Positions 45,933 to 53,963 of a DNA stretch of 64,000 bases are shown here, piece after piece. The notes beneath the pieces are model-generated. The model made no database searches. It was given only the letters and a program-made list of their open reading frames with translations, and was not told the origin of the DNA. Position 1 is the first letter of the stretch; each line of letters starts with the position of its first letter. This stretch comes from Rheinheimera oceanensis. Its GTDB lineage: Bacteria; Pseudomonadota; Gammaproteobacteria; Enterobacterales; Alteromonadaceae. The stretch spans positions 1 through 64,000 of the forward strand of contig NZ_JAGPNM010000002.1 in NCBI RefSeq assembly GCF_018831085.1, written 5' to 3'. The position numbers were made by a program, and so were the translations under genes.

Positions 45933-46397
45933 TTTATCTATTACCTTAACGTTGAAACGCGCGTTAAAATTGCACGGCGAACCTTATGTCAATGCAGCTT
46001 AGTCCTTGAGCCAACTGTTGAAAAGCGTTGACGCCAGCGCCTTGCCAAACAGCTAACCTCTGGCCTCAAACAATTCCGTTTGCTGTAGCCCGAATCAAAA
46101 GGGTCAGGTTCGTTTGATTTTAGGCTTTTCGCAAAAAATAGGATCACACTGCCCCTTTTGATTCCGTAACTACGACACTAAGGTACTGGTATCTGCCGAT
46201 GCTCAAGCGCAATCAAATACTTATCTAAATAGACTAACTGCCCTTCAACAGCTTACCTATTTCCGTGAGACCTTTGTCTAATGCGCTTTTGAAACCGATC
46301 AGTCTATTATTTTTGCCATGACACATTAATTACCAAACCTCGCACAGGCATTGCGCCTGAAGCCGCTGCACCACACTGCTTTAGCTGGGAGACACTT
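45933..46397. other. Intergenic region with an inverted-repeat element
   Basis: A 465-bp gap. Apart from the 73-bp inverted-repeat element (46092-46164) I find no gene or RNA. The region carries stop codons in all frames and shows no coding pattern. Confidence 0.5.
46092..46164. repeat. Short inverted-repeat element (MITE/REP-like)
   Basis: The 16-bp ends GAATCAAAAGGGTCAG and CTGCCCCTTTTGATTC are inverted copies with one mismatch around a 41-bp centre. Similar GGGTCAG-type flanks surround REP-associated tyrosine transposase (RAYT) genes in marine gammaproteobacteria, so this may be a non-autonomous relic. No transposase gene is in the window. Confidence 0.6.
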
Positions 46398-47384
46398 ATG
46401 TTTAAAGGCATATTAATTGAAAAAGACGACAGCGGTTATCGAGCCGCGCTTAACGATTTAGACGACTCGGTGCTGATGGACGGCGACACTCTGGTGAGCG
46501 TGGCATACAGCACGCTGAATTATAAAGATGCGCTGGCCATTACCGGAAAATCCCCCGTGGTGCGTAAATTCCCGCTGATCCCAGGCATTGATTTGGTAGG
46601 CAGCGTGATCAGCTGTACGTCGGGTAAATTTAAAGCCGGTGATCAGGTGCTGCTAAACGGCTTTGGTGTCGGCGAAACACACTGCGGCGGGTTAGCGCAA
46701 AAAGCACAGCTTAATAGTGACTGGTTAATCGCACTTCCAAAAGCGTTATCAGCCAAACAGGCAATGGCAATTGGTACCGCAGGCTACACCGCCATGCTGT
46801 GCATAATGGCGCTGGAAAAACATGGTGTAATGCCCAATTGCGGCGAAATACTGGTGACTGGTGCTAATGGCGGCGTGGGCAGCTACGCTATCGCGCTTCT
46901 GGCTAAACTAGGCTACAAAGTTGTCGCGGCCACCGGCCGGGTTGCAGAAGCTGAGTACTTAAAAGCACTTGGCGCCAGCGAGATTATTGACCGGCATACA
47001 CTTTCTGAACCCGGACGGGCGCTGGCGAAAGAGCGCTGGGCAGGCGTGATTGACTCCGTCGGCAGCCATACACTGGTCAATGCCTGTGCCAGCACTAAGT
47101 ATGGTGGTATTGTAGCCGCTTGTGGCTTAGCACAGGGTATGGATCTACCGGGTAGCGTAGCACCCTTTATCTTGCGCGGTATTACCCTGGCCGGCATAGA
47201 TAGTGTCATGCGCCCCGTAAAAGACCGCACTGAGGCCTGGGATAGATTGGCTAAGCTACTTGATAGCAAAACGCTGGAAGATGTAGCCACCGAGATAGGC
47301 TTAGCGCAGGTGTGTGATACTGCACAACATTTACTCGACGGCAAAGTGCGCGGCCGCATCGTGGTAAATGTTAATCAGCTTTAA
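46398..47384 (+). CDS. acuI: Acrylyl-CoA reductase (YhdH/AcuI family)
   Basis: This 328-residue medium-chain dehydrogenase without zinc ligands has the AcuI/YhdH features: the N-terminal VAYSTLNYKDALAITGK, FPLIPGIDLVG, the NADPH loop GANGGVGSYAIALLAKLG and the C-terminal KVRGRIVV. It reduces acryloyl-CoA to propionyl-CoA with NADPH and protects against toxic acrylate, for example during DMSP breakdown; E. coli YhdH has the same activity. No DMSP genes are nearby. GGGAGA precedes the ATG. Confidence 0.92.
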   Translation: MFKGILIEKDDSGYRAALNDLDDSVLMDGDTLVSVAYSTLNYKDALAITGKSPVVRKFPLIPGIDLVGSVISCTSGKFKAGDQVLLNGFGVGETHCGGLAQKAQLNSDWLIALPKALSAKQAMAIGTAGYTAMLCIMALEKHGVMPNCGEILVTGANGGVGSYAIALLAKLGYKVVAATGRVAEAEYLKALGASEIIDRHTLSEPGRALAKERWAGVIDSVGSHTLVNACASTKYGGIVAACGLAQGMDLPGSVAPFILRGITLAGIDSVMRPVKDRTEAWDRLAKLLDSKTLEDVATEIGLAQVCDTAQHLLDGKVRGRIVVNVNQL

Positions 47385-47457
47385 AACGAATATTCAGCAA
47401 AGGCGATAATGACTTAACCAAAAGGTGCATTTGCACTGCACCGGCAATATCGAAATC

Positions 47458-48054
47458 TTAGTACTTTGCCGACTTTAATATCAGCAGCAACTGATGTAGC
47501 TTCTGCTGGTACCCCACTTTATTAAATGCCTTAGACGCCGGGTTCATAAACCCATGCCCATACGGCGTGCTAATGGCACTCACACCCTGCTGCTGTAACT
47601 GCTGGCAGATATCGGCCACCGCAAAATGTGGCTCGCTATGGCCAAAAATAATCTGGGTGGGTACTTGCGGCTTCAGCGCTAAATGCTGATGGATCTGGCC
47701 GGGGTAAAATAGTATCGCCTGCTTAAGCCGGCTACTATTAATCTGTGCCAGCACCCGCCATAAGGCAGTGGCGCCGGCACTAAAACCAAGAGCAAGATCA
47801 AATTGCTGTGTGGTGCTGGCAAATACCTGTGCGGCAATAGCCGCATAAGCATCATGGCCGCAGCGCTCAATGTAAGCCGCATAAGCTTCTGGCTCATCAG
47901 CAAACTGCTGCTGTACGCCCTGATAGGGGTCTGCAAGCTGCACTACAGCGCCGCCCAGACGTAAATTAGCCAGCAGGGGCTCAAGGCCGGGGCAGCGGCC
48001 AAAAATATCAGTTAACACTAAAACAGCTGGGCTGTTAGACGTTAAGGTCAACAC
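47458..48054 (-). CDS. Dienelactone hydrolase-family alpha/beta hydrolase
   Basis: A 198-residue alpha/beta hydrolase. The nucleophile elbow is GFSAGAT with Ser rather than the Cys of true dienelactone hydrolases. The acid and His appear in FGHSEPHF and YGHGFMNP. The start used is a GTG with GGGAG four bases upstream; the frame extends to a TTG at 48153 but those residues are unlike the family. The substrate is unknown. It is convergent with acuI. Confidence 0.75.
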   Translation of the reverse strand: MLTLTSNSPAVLVLTDIFGRCPGLEPLLANLRLGGAVVQLADPYQGVQQQFADEPEAYAAYIERCGHDAYAAIAAQVFASTTQQFDLALGFSAGATALWRVLAQINSSRLKQAILFYPGQIHQHLALKPQVPTQIIFGHSEPHFAVADICQQLQQQGVSAISTPYGHGFMNPASKAFNKVGYQQKLHQLLLILKSAKY

Positions 48055-48229
48055 GTTACTCCCCCGGGTACTGCAGTTGCCGCTGCGAACTGGCGCCCGG
48101 CTATCACTTGCAGCGATCGTTGCATTTGGACATTCATCCTCAGCATTAATCAAACTGCTTAAAATTCGTTCATATCGCTGTAACTTTGTTACGCCACGAT
48201 GCTGCTAGTTTAACAACGCGAGCATCAAC

Positions 48230-49003
48230 ATGAAAACCAAAACCTATAATATCACCGTTACCCTGACAGCACTGCTGTTTGCCGCTGCAGCTAACGCTGC
48301 TAATTGTGTTTATAGCTGCCCAACCGGTAAAACCGGCCAGACTATTGAAAGACCTATTTACACGCTGCATAACAACAGCAGCACTAAATTTGCCAATTGG
48401 GTAGCCTACAAAGTCACCCAAAATACCATTGATGGTCCAAGCCGCACCCGGACGTGGAAAGCAGACCCCAATATTAACTCTGCCCATACGCTTGAACCGG
48501 CAGACTATACCGATGCCTCTGCCGTGCTTGGCACAGACCGTGGCCATCAGGTGCCATTGGCTGCGTTTAGCAACACGGCGTATTGGGAGATGACAAACTA
48601 TTTATCCAATATCACACCACAAACAGCTAACCTGAATCAGGGAGCCTGGGCACAGTTGGAAACTGCCGTTCGTAATTTGGCTCGCACCGGCCAGGATGTT
48701 TATGTCGTAACCGGCCCACTTTATGAATGGTACTTTGGTACTTTGCCCCGCGCCGACGAAAGCCATACTATCCCGTCTGGCTATTTTAAAGTGGTGATTA
48801 CTGATAACGCCGGTTGGGTTGAAGCGTCGGCTTACATTATGGAACAAAACCTTAGCCGCTCAGCCAGTTTTTGCCCGCGTGAGGTCACCATTAATGAGGT
48901 AGAAAACCGCAGTGGCCTTAATATCATGCCATCTCTGCCTTCTTACAAAGAGAGCGCAGTTGAAGGCCAGGTTGGTGGGCTAAAAACAAGGTTAGGTTGT
49001 TAA
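48230..49003 (+). CDS. Secreted DNA/RNA non-specific endonuclease (NUC family)
   Basis: This 257-residue protein has a signal peptide (MKTKTYNITVT...ANA). The DRGH catalytic motif (GTDRGHQVPLAAF) and the Mg2+-binding Asn region (NYLSNITPQTANLNQGAW) are those of the Serratia nuclease/NUC family. The Cys residues in CVYSC and at the C-terminus suggest disulfides. It would degrade extracellular DNA and RNA for nutrition or biofilm turnover. It stands alone; a short GCCCGGTGT / ACACCGGGC hairpin follows the stop. Confidence 0.93.
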   Translation: MKTKTYNITVTLTALLFAAAANAANCVYSCPTGKTGQTIERPIYTLHNNSSTKFANWVAYKVTQNTIDGPSRTRTWKADPNINSAHTLEPADYTDASAVLGTDRGHQVPLAAFSNTAYWEMTNYLSNITPQTANLNQGAWAQLETAVRNLARTGQDVYVVTGPLYEWYFGTLPRADESHTIPSGYFKVVITDNAGWVEASAYIMEQNLSRSASFCPREVTINEVENRSGLNIMPSLPSYKESAVEGQVGGLKTRLGC

Positions 49004-49011
49004 CATGCAAC

Positions 49012-49030
49012 GCCCGGTGTTACACCGGGC
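49012..49030. terminator. Hairpin after the nuclease gene
   Basis: GCCCGGTGT and ACACCGGGC around a single T form a strong stem; no T-run follows, so termination may be Rho-assisted. Confidence 0.4.
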
Positions 49031-49185
49031 CACAGCCAAAGCCAAAAACGTAACTGCCCCGAGCCTACGCTTATTACGCTTCAGGCCAGGAGTCATTGCA
49101 GGTGTCTGTGCGGTATAACACCTTGTGCTTTAGCTCCGCTATCCGCTAAGCTGCTTTACACCCTTTCACCACTGCCGGACAGACC

Positions 49186-49962
49186 ATGCGTATGTTGCTT
49201 ACGCTAACAGGCTATGTACTGGCGGGCTATGGCCTGCTGTGTTTATTGCTGTATCTGCTGCAGCGGCAGTTAATTTATTTCCCGGTGGCAGCGCAATTAC
49301 CGCCAACCAATCCGCTGACTTTGCAGCAAGCCAATGCCACTGTGCTGGTAAGCAGTAAAGCGCGCGAAACTAGCCGGGCGCTGCTGTATTTTGGCGGCAA
49401 TGCCGAGGATGTTAGTGTGTATTTGCCGGAGTTTGCTGCGGCTTTTCCCAACCATGCCATTTATCTTATGCACTATCGCGGTTATGGCGGTAGTTCCGGC
49501 AATCCTTCCGAGCAGGCATTGGTAGCCGATGCGCTGGCGCTGTTTGATCAGCTGCAAACTAAACATAGTGACATTACCGTGCTGGGGCGTAGCTTAGGCT
49601 CCGGTGTAGCGGTGCAACTGGCGGCACAGCGTAAGGTAGCGCAACTGGTGCTGATAACGCCGTTTGACAGCCTGAGCGCGCTGGCCCGACAGCAGTTTCC
49701 GTTCTTTCCGGTTAAGTGGTTGCTAAAAGATACTTACAACTCTGTTGCCTATGCGCCAGCCATTAACAGCCCCACGCTGATTTTACTGGCAGAGCAGGAT
49801 GAAATTATCGGCCGTGCCCACAGCGAGGCGCTATACCACGCATTTACGCCCGGTATTGCCACATTGAAAAGCTATAGCGGCAGCCACAATAGTTACCTGG
49901 CCGCCAGCCAGCTTGCCGCCTGGCTTGCTACTGCAACTCCTTCAGCCGCATTATCAAATTAG
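49186..49962 (+). CDS. Membrane-anchored alpha/beta hydrolase (YfhR/ABHD17-like)
   Basis: This 258-residue protein has an N-terminal membrane helix (LTGYVLAGYGLLCLLLYLL) and then the hydrolase domain: the oxyanion region LLYFGGNAEDV, HYRGYGGSSG, the nucleophile elbow LGRSLGSGVA, the acid in AEQDEIIG and the His in SGSHNSYL. The arrangement is that of YfhR-like bacterial relatives of ABHD12/13/17, likely esterases or lipases at the inner membrane. No operon partner is seen. Confidence 0.85.
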   Translation: MRMLLTLTGYVLAGYGLLCLLLYLLQRQLIYFPVAAQLPPTNPLTLQQANATVLVSSKARETSRALLYFGGNAEDVSVYLPEFAAAFPNHAIYLMHYRGYGGSSGNPSEQALVADALALFDQLQTKHSDITVLGRSLGSGVAVQLAAQRKVAQLVLITPFDSLSALARQQFPFFPVKWLLKDTYNSVAYAPAINSPTLILLAEQDEIIGRAHSEALYHAFTPGIATLKSYSGSHNSYLAASQLAAWLATATPSAALSN

Positions 49963-50065
49963 CCAGCCGCAAAACAACTACCACTTTTACCTTAAACCTA
50001 AACACCGTAAAGTAGTTAAATCGGCTTGGGTATTTTCTGCGTTAAGCCTTTGCGGTAAAACCACC

Positions 50066-50614
50066 TTATACAGGTTTTGCTGACCCGGTACGGTATTTGC
50101 GCCAACCTGCTAGCACAGTTGCAATGACAAAACGGCTAAGCCAGGACAACAGTGCTAACACGGCAGCTATCATCAGCGGCAGTATGCCACCGAAGGTAAA
50201 GGTCATTGCTACGACAAAGCCGCTGATATAGTGCAGCCGGTAAAGCGGAAACAACACGGCACAGGGCAGTAAACCGAAAAATAACAGCGTTGTTATTGTC
50301 ATCTGGCCCAGTGCAAAACTGGCGGCAAAGACCCCGCCATAACAGGCAGCGCCGATAAGCCCCGGCAATAAGCTGACCGGTACTGTCGCCAGGCGCGCTA
50401 TATGCGCAGGTTGCAACACAACATACTTTGCCAACGCTAAGCCCAGCAACGGTAAAGTGATAAGTTCGAACCAGTTTGAAATAGCCGGTAGCGTGGCGTC
50501 ATTCAATAAATGATGGCTTTGTACCCCACCTGAAAAGTATTCAATCGTCAGATGAATAGCTGCCAACAACAAGGCTAGCAGAGGCAACCACAGTGAAAAG
50601 CGGTAAGCGCTCAT
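50066..50614 (-). CDS. Multi-pass membrane protein, unknown
   Basis: A 182-residue protein with about six membrane helices (LWLPLLALLLAAIHL, WFELITLPLLGLALAKYVVL, LLPGLIGAACYGGVFAASFAL, TTLLFFGLLPCAVLF, GFVVAMTFTFGGILPLMI, ALLSWLSRFVIATVL). I do not recognise the family. Its ATG overlaps the stop of the DUF4386 gene (ATGA), so the two membrane proteins are made together. Confidence 0.7.
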   Translation of the reverse strand: MSAYRFSLWLPLLALLLAAIHLTIEYFSGGVQSHHLLNDATLPAISNWFELITLPLLGLALAKYVVLQPAHIARLATVPVSLLPGLIGAACYGGVFAASFALGQMTITTLLFFGLLPCAVLFPLYRLHYISGFVVAMTFTFGGILPLMIAAVLALLSWLSRFVIATVLAGWRKYRTGSAKPV

Positions 50615-51318
50615 TGTGCCAGCCTCTTAACGTTTGTGCCTTTTACTATCATCCACAGGCTAAGCGATAACTCCCCGACTAACACCGGCAGCATGATCCA
50701 AGGGAACAGCGTGGCAGCAAAATCAGGTGCCAGTAGCAGTGCCAGTGTATTTATCAGATAGCAGACACCGGCCAGGCCCAACATCAGGCCGAGTATTTTG
50801 GGGAACAGCTGCGATTTAATAATCAGATAGCCGCGGATAACACAAGCCAGCGCAAAAAACAGTAAGCCAATAGCGAAACCGTAGCCGTGTAGCTGTATCG
50901 CCACATAAGCTAAGGCGTCGAGCTGCTCTGCAGAAAACGCGGTTAAATACACGCCACTGCCAGCCAGCAACAGTGGCACTACTAAGGTAAGTTTATTGGC
51001 GACCAGTACGGCGGTTTGGATCAGATTAAAACCGGTGGCGGTTAAATTAAGCGCGGCATTCACCCGCTTAAATAACAGATAAAACAGCACAATAATCGGG
51101 ATGTCTAACAGCTGCATACAGAGATCAGCTACGATGCCGCTGCGCCAAAGCTGTGCTGACGCGCCAATTTGCGAGGCGGTAGTGGCGGCATCGCCAGCAG
51201 CAATCAGGCTGCCACGCACTAGTGTTTCAGAAAACAGACCTAAACCTATTATCAATAAATAACAGCAGCCGGCCAAACGCACATAGCGCTGCGACACCAC
51301 AGCAGTATCTGAGTTCAT
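50611..51318 (-). CDS. DUF4386 family membrane protein
   Basis: A 235-residue integral membrane protein with about six or seven helices. The features of DUF4386 are seen: RYVRLAGCCYLLIIGLGLFSETLVRGSLI at the start, then LWRSGIVADLCMQLLDIPI, and GYGFAIGLLFFALACVIRGYLI. The family is widespread and its function is unknown. It overlaps the following membrane protein gene by 4 bp. Confidence 0.85.
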   Translation of the reverse strand: MNSDTAVVSQRYVRLAGCCYLLIIGLGLFSETLVRGSLIAAGDAATTASQIGASAQLWRSGIVADLCMQLLDIPIIVLFYLLFKRVNAALNLTATGFNLIQTAVLVANKLTLVVPLLLAGSGVYLTAFSAEQLDALAYVAIQLHGYGFAIGLLFFALACVIRGYLIIKSQLFPKILGLMLGLAGVCYLINTLALLLAPDFAATLFPWIMLPVLVGELSLSLWMIVKGTNVKRLAQ

Positions 51319-51485
51319 CTTTTACGCATCCTTGTAACTGGAGTAATTGGGTGCCGCTCTGGCGGCGGCTGACATGATGCTGCGCGGAAAAACCGTTTTT
51401 GCCTACTGCCTTATTGTTACAAGGTATTTCTGCCGTAACGCATCGCACATAGATTACTGATAATGATGTCGCTGCAAAAAACAAA

Positions 51486-51506
51486 AAACCAGCATTATGC
51501 TGGTTT
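51486..51506 (-). terminator. Terminator after degenerate tRNA-like unit 1
   Basis: AAACCAGCAT / ATGCTGGTTT stem followed on the minus strand by a T-run. It is identical to the terminators at 51625-51645, 51764-51784 and 51903-51923. Confidence 0.8.
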
Positions 51507-51510
51507 AAAG

Positions 51511-51610
51511 TGGCACAGTGGACGGGACTCGAACCCGCGCACTTTATGGCTTCTGGCATGACAGGCCGGCCATGCTTCTAATAGAAAGCAACCGACTGAA
51601 CTACCGCTTA
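51511..51610 (-). pseudogene. Degenerate tRNA-Asp-like unit 1
   Basis: A 100-nt unit, the most distal of three. It keeps the tRNA-Asp D-arm start (GGTAGTTCAGTCGG), a GTC in GGCCTGTCATGCC, the T-arm GCGGGTTCGAGTCCCG and an encoded CCA. It has extra bases in the D-loop (GCTTTCTATTA) and variable region (GAAGCCATAAAGT), and a mismatched acceptor stem. Differs from units 2 and 3 by one base (GTGG for GCGG). Unlikely to be charged. Confidence 0.75.
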
Positions 51611-51624
51611 GGCTAGAAAACAAA

Positions 51625-51645
51625 AAACCAGCATTATGCTGGTTT
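51625..51645 (-). terminator. Terminator after degenerate tRNA-like unit 2
   Basis: Same palindrome and T-run as the other terminators of this array, at the same 139-bp period. Confidence 0.8.
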
Positions 51646-51649
51646 AAAG

Positions 51650-51749
51650 TGGCACAGCGGACGGGACTCGAACCCGCGCACTTTATGGCTTCTGGCATGA
51701 CAGGCCGGCCATGCTTCTAATAGAAAGCAACCGACTGAACTACCGCTTA
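51650..51749 (-). pseudogene. Degenerate tRNA-Asp-like unit 2
   Basis: Identical in plan to unit 1, at a period of exactly 139 bp. The 5' acceptor strand (TAAGCGG) pairs with only five positions of the 3' strand (CCGCTGT). The T-arm and CCA are intact. The added segments are the same as in the other two units, so the changes came before the tandem duplication. Confidence 0.75.
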
Positions 51750-51763
51750 GGCTAGAAAACAAA

Positions 51764-51784
51764 AAACCAGCATTATGCTGGTTT
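51764..51784 (-). terminator. Terminator after degenerate tRNA-like unit 3
   Basis: Same palindrome and T-run, third copy. Confidence 0.8.
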
Positions 51785-51788
51785 AAAG

Positions 51789-51888
51789 TGGCACAGCGGA
51801 CGGGACTCGAACCCGCGCACTTTATGGCTTCTGGCATGACAGGCCGGCCATGCTTCTAATAGAAAGCAACCGACTGAACTACCGCTTA
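51789..51888 (-). pseudogene. Degenerate tRNA-Asp-like unit 3
   Basis: This unit is nearest to the true tRNA-Asp genes. It has the same sequence as unit 2. The 139-bp period runs on into the last genuine tRNA-Asp (its CCA at 51928), so the degenerate units and that gene share the same downstream terminator block. Confidence 0.75.
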
Positions 51889-51902
51889 GGCTAGAAAACA
51901 AA

Positions 51903-51923
51903 AAACCAGCATTATGCTGGTTT
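51903..51923 (-). terminator. Terminator of the tRNA-Asp array
   Basis: The hairpin AAACCAGCAT / ATGCTGGTTT with a T-run, 4 bp beyond the CCA of the last genuine tRNA-Asp. Read-through would be needed to reach the degenerate units. Confidence 0.85.
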
Positions 51924-51927
51924 AAAG

Positions 51928-52004
51928 TGGCGGAGCGGACGGGACTCGAACCCGCGACCCCCGGCGTGACAGGCCGGTATTCTAACCGACTGAACTACCG
52001 CTCC
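51928..52004 (-). tRNA. tRNA-Asp (GTC), copy 5 (promoter-distal)
   Basis: A 77-nt tRNA with encoded CCA. The acceptor stem GGAGCGG / CCGCTCC has discriminator G. The anticodon arm is CCGGC-CTGTCAC-GCCGG with anticodon GTC, and the T-arm is GCGGGTTCGAGTCCCGT. It is the last of five tandem copies. Confidence 0.97.
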
Positions 52005-52023
52005 GAAGAAGCTTTACATAAAT

Positions 52024-52100
52024 TGGCGGAGCGGACGGGACTCGAACCCGCGACCCCCGGCGTGACAGGCCGGTATTCTAACCGACTGAACTACCGCTCC
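52024..52100 (-). tRNA. tRNA-Asp (GTC), copy 4
   Basis: Identical to the other four genuine copies, 96-bp period, with the 19-nt spacer AATTTATGTAAAGCTTCTTC (minus strand, approximately). Confidence 0.97.
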
Positions 52101-52119
52101 GAAGAAGCTTTACATAAAT

Positions 52120-52196
52120 TGGCGGAGCGGACGGGACTCGAACCCGCGACCCCCGGCGTGACAGGCCGGTATTCTAACCGACTGAACTACCGCTCC
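52120..52196 (-). tRNA. tRNA-Asp (GTC), copy 3
   Basis: Identical mature sequence and spacer to its neighbours. Confidence 0.97.
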
Positions 52197-52215
52197 GAAG
52201 AAGCTTTACATAAAT

Positions 52216-52292
52216 TGGCGGAGCGGACGGGACTCGAACCCGCGACCCCCGGCGTGACAGGCCGGTATTCTAACCGACTGAACTACCGCTCC
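52216..52292 (-). tRNA. tRNA-Asp (GTC), copy 2
   Basis: Identical mature sequence and spacer to its neighbours. Confidence 0.97.
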
Positions 52293-52311
52293 GAAGAAGC
52301 TTTACATAAAT

Positions 52312-52388
52312 TGGCGGAGCGGACGGGACTCGAACCCGCGACCCCCGGCGTGACAGGCCGGTATTCTAACCGACTGAACTACCGCTCC
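52312..52388 (-). tRNA. tRNA-Asp (GTC), copy 1 (promoter-proximal)
   Basis: First transcribed copy. The mature sequence is identical to the others. The promoter lies about 50 bp upstream. Confidence 0.97.
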
Positions 52389-52439
52389 GCACCAATTGCG
52401 CTGCAGAATTTCATTTGGGTATCCTGCAGTGCGGCGGGA

Positions 52440-52468
52440 ATGATACGGATTAGCCGAAAGGCCGTCAA
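52440..52468 (-). promoter_or_regulatory. tRNA-Asp array promoter
   Basis: The -35 TTGACG (52463-52468) and -10 TATCAT (52440-52445) have a 17-bp spacer, followed by TCCCGCCGC, a GC-rich stringent-type discriminator. Confidence 0.8.
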
Positions 52469-52496
52469 CACCTTTTTTGCCGCTTTTGCCTAATCC

Positions 52497-53963
52497 TTAA
52501 TCATCCGGCAAGGTCAGATCCAGAATGTCATCCATATCGTTGTTTTTTTGCGCATTGCTGCTGTTTTTATCTGTTGCAGGCTTATTTTTTTCTACTGTTG
52601 TCGCAACAGGCGCGGCCTTCGCTTCTTTTTTACGCCAGAACAGTAAATCGGCTAATTTCTTGTCTGTCATAACGAACCAGATCGCGAAACCGCCGCCGAA
52701 CAGGATAAATAAATTAGCACCAATCACTAAGCCCCAGGGAAACTCAGGTACAGGTTCTGCTTGCTCGGCAGCTATTTCATCTTTCACTTTTTGGGGTAAA
52801 TCTGCCAGTACCGGAGCCTCTTGCACCGGCCGGTTAACCACAAAACTCACCTCGGGCAGATTAAGCATAAATTCGCGGCCATCTTTCATTTCACCAAAAG
52901 CTGCCACTTCCAGAATATAGCTGCCATGGCCACGGTTATGCAATTTAAGCTCCCTTGGGGTATTACCCGGTTCATTCAAAGCAAAATGCTCTATCTCGCC
53001 GCTGGGGTAACGCACCCTGCCCTGCAGTAATACCGAAGCGGCATTAACGCTGTCATCTGTTACCCGAAACAACACCTGATGCGGTATGGCCTGTTGCTGT
53101 GGCTTGCCCTCTACAGGCGCTGCCGCTGCAGCAATATCTGCCACTATTGGTGCCGGTTTTAATACCACCGGGGCCTGTTCTACTTCACGGGTGTATAGCG
53201 GTGTACGCACTATATATTTAGGCGTCCATTCACCGGCAACAAACTTTAACTGAAACTCGCCGGTAAAAATGCCGTCACGGGCCCGTTCGTCGTAGCCTTT
53301 ACCGTCGTCACGAAAGTGCGCTACCTGCACTACGCCACGGCCAAAGTTGTCGTAGTCAGCATTATTGGTGCTGACAAAAATGACTTCCAGCGCCAGTACT
53401 TCGTTAAAGTCTTTCGCTGTTATCGGCTGATCGCCATTGGTTAAACGTGCGGTGATCTTAACGGTTTCACCTACCATCAGGTTGGCAGGTAACGGCTCTA
53501 CGTTCAGTTTAATGTCGCTTAGCAACATAATACGGCTTTCAGGCAGCAGGCGGCCAATGGCCTGCCAGGGCCCCGGCATCGGATTTTTTATCTGGATTAA
53601 ATCGTAGCTGCTGGCATCATGCCAACGAACTTGCTGAGCTTCAGCGGTATTAAAATGAATTTTGCTGCCGTCCGGCTTTACCAGCACTACCGATGCTGAA
53701 CCACGGCGACGAAACAACAACAGGGTAATTTCGTCTACTTTGTCATCAATACGAAACCGGTTATCAAACAGCGAAATCTGGTTTTTTGTAGGTAAGTCAC
53801 TTAATAGTGTAAAACCACTTTCGTGCAGTGTTTTTTCATCAACAGCTTCTGTTACCTCTGCCGCAGGGTTTGCTGCTGTATCAAGCGACGTAGCCTGCCA
53901 GGCACTCAAAGGCAGGCTGCAAAGCCATAAACCTAAAGCTGTTATCAGTTTCGCCACAGGCAA
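52497..53963 (-). CDS. TIGR03503 family membrane-anchored protein
   Basis: A 488-residue protein with a signal peptide (MPVAKLITALGLWLCSLPLSA), a long beta-rich periplasmic region with Ig-like stretches (VGETVKITARLTNGDQPITAKDF, YDERARDGIFTGEFQL), one late membrane helix (WGLVIGANLFILFGGGFAIWFV, about 412-434) and a basic then acidic cytoplasmic tail (DDILDLTLPDD). The match to TIGR03503 is by overall plan and by its place beside dnaQ, as in Vibrio and Shewanella. Function unknown. It overlaps dnaQ by 19 bp. Confidence 0.8.
   Translation of the reverse strand: MPVAKLITALGLWLCSLPLSAWQATSLDTAANPAAEVTEAVDEKTLHESGFTLLSDLPTKNQISLFDNRFRIDDKVDEITLLLFRRRGSASVVLVKPDGSKIHFNTAEAQQVRWHDASSYDLIQIKNPMPGPWQAIGRLLPESRIMLLSDIKLNVEPLPANLMVGETVKITARLTNGDQPITAKDFNEVLALEVIFVSTNNADYDNFGRGVVQVAHFRDDGKGYDERARDGIFTGEFQLKFVAGEWTPKYIVRTPLYTREVEQAPVVLKPAPIVADIAAAAAPVEGKPQQQAIPHQVLFRVTDDSVNAASVLLQGRVRYPSGEIEHFALNEPGNTPRELKLHNRGHGSYILEVAAFGEMKDGREFMLNLPEVSFVVNRPVQEAPVLADLPQKVKDEIAAEQAEPVPEFPWGLVIGANLFILFGGGFAIWFVMTDKKLADLLFWRKKEAKAAPVATTVEKNKPATDKNSSNAQKNNDMDDILDLTLPDD

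Noticed and set aside
51227..51837. Overlapping minus-strand frames with repeated GSSPVRCATLNQHNAGFLF
   Set aside because: They are readings of the degenerate tRNA-like units and terminators, with no ribosome-binding site and no family.
51486..52388. Regular repeat array that could be taken for CRISPR
   Set aside because: The repeats are tRNA genes and tRNA-like units; the spacers are identical to each other and no cas genes are present.
51927..52493. A 188-codon repetitive open frame (plus strand) across the tRNA-Asp array
   Set aside because: It is the antisense of five tandem tRNA genes; the repeated GLEPATPGVTGRYSNRLNYRS peptide is a well-known false annotation over tRNA-Asp.
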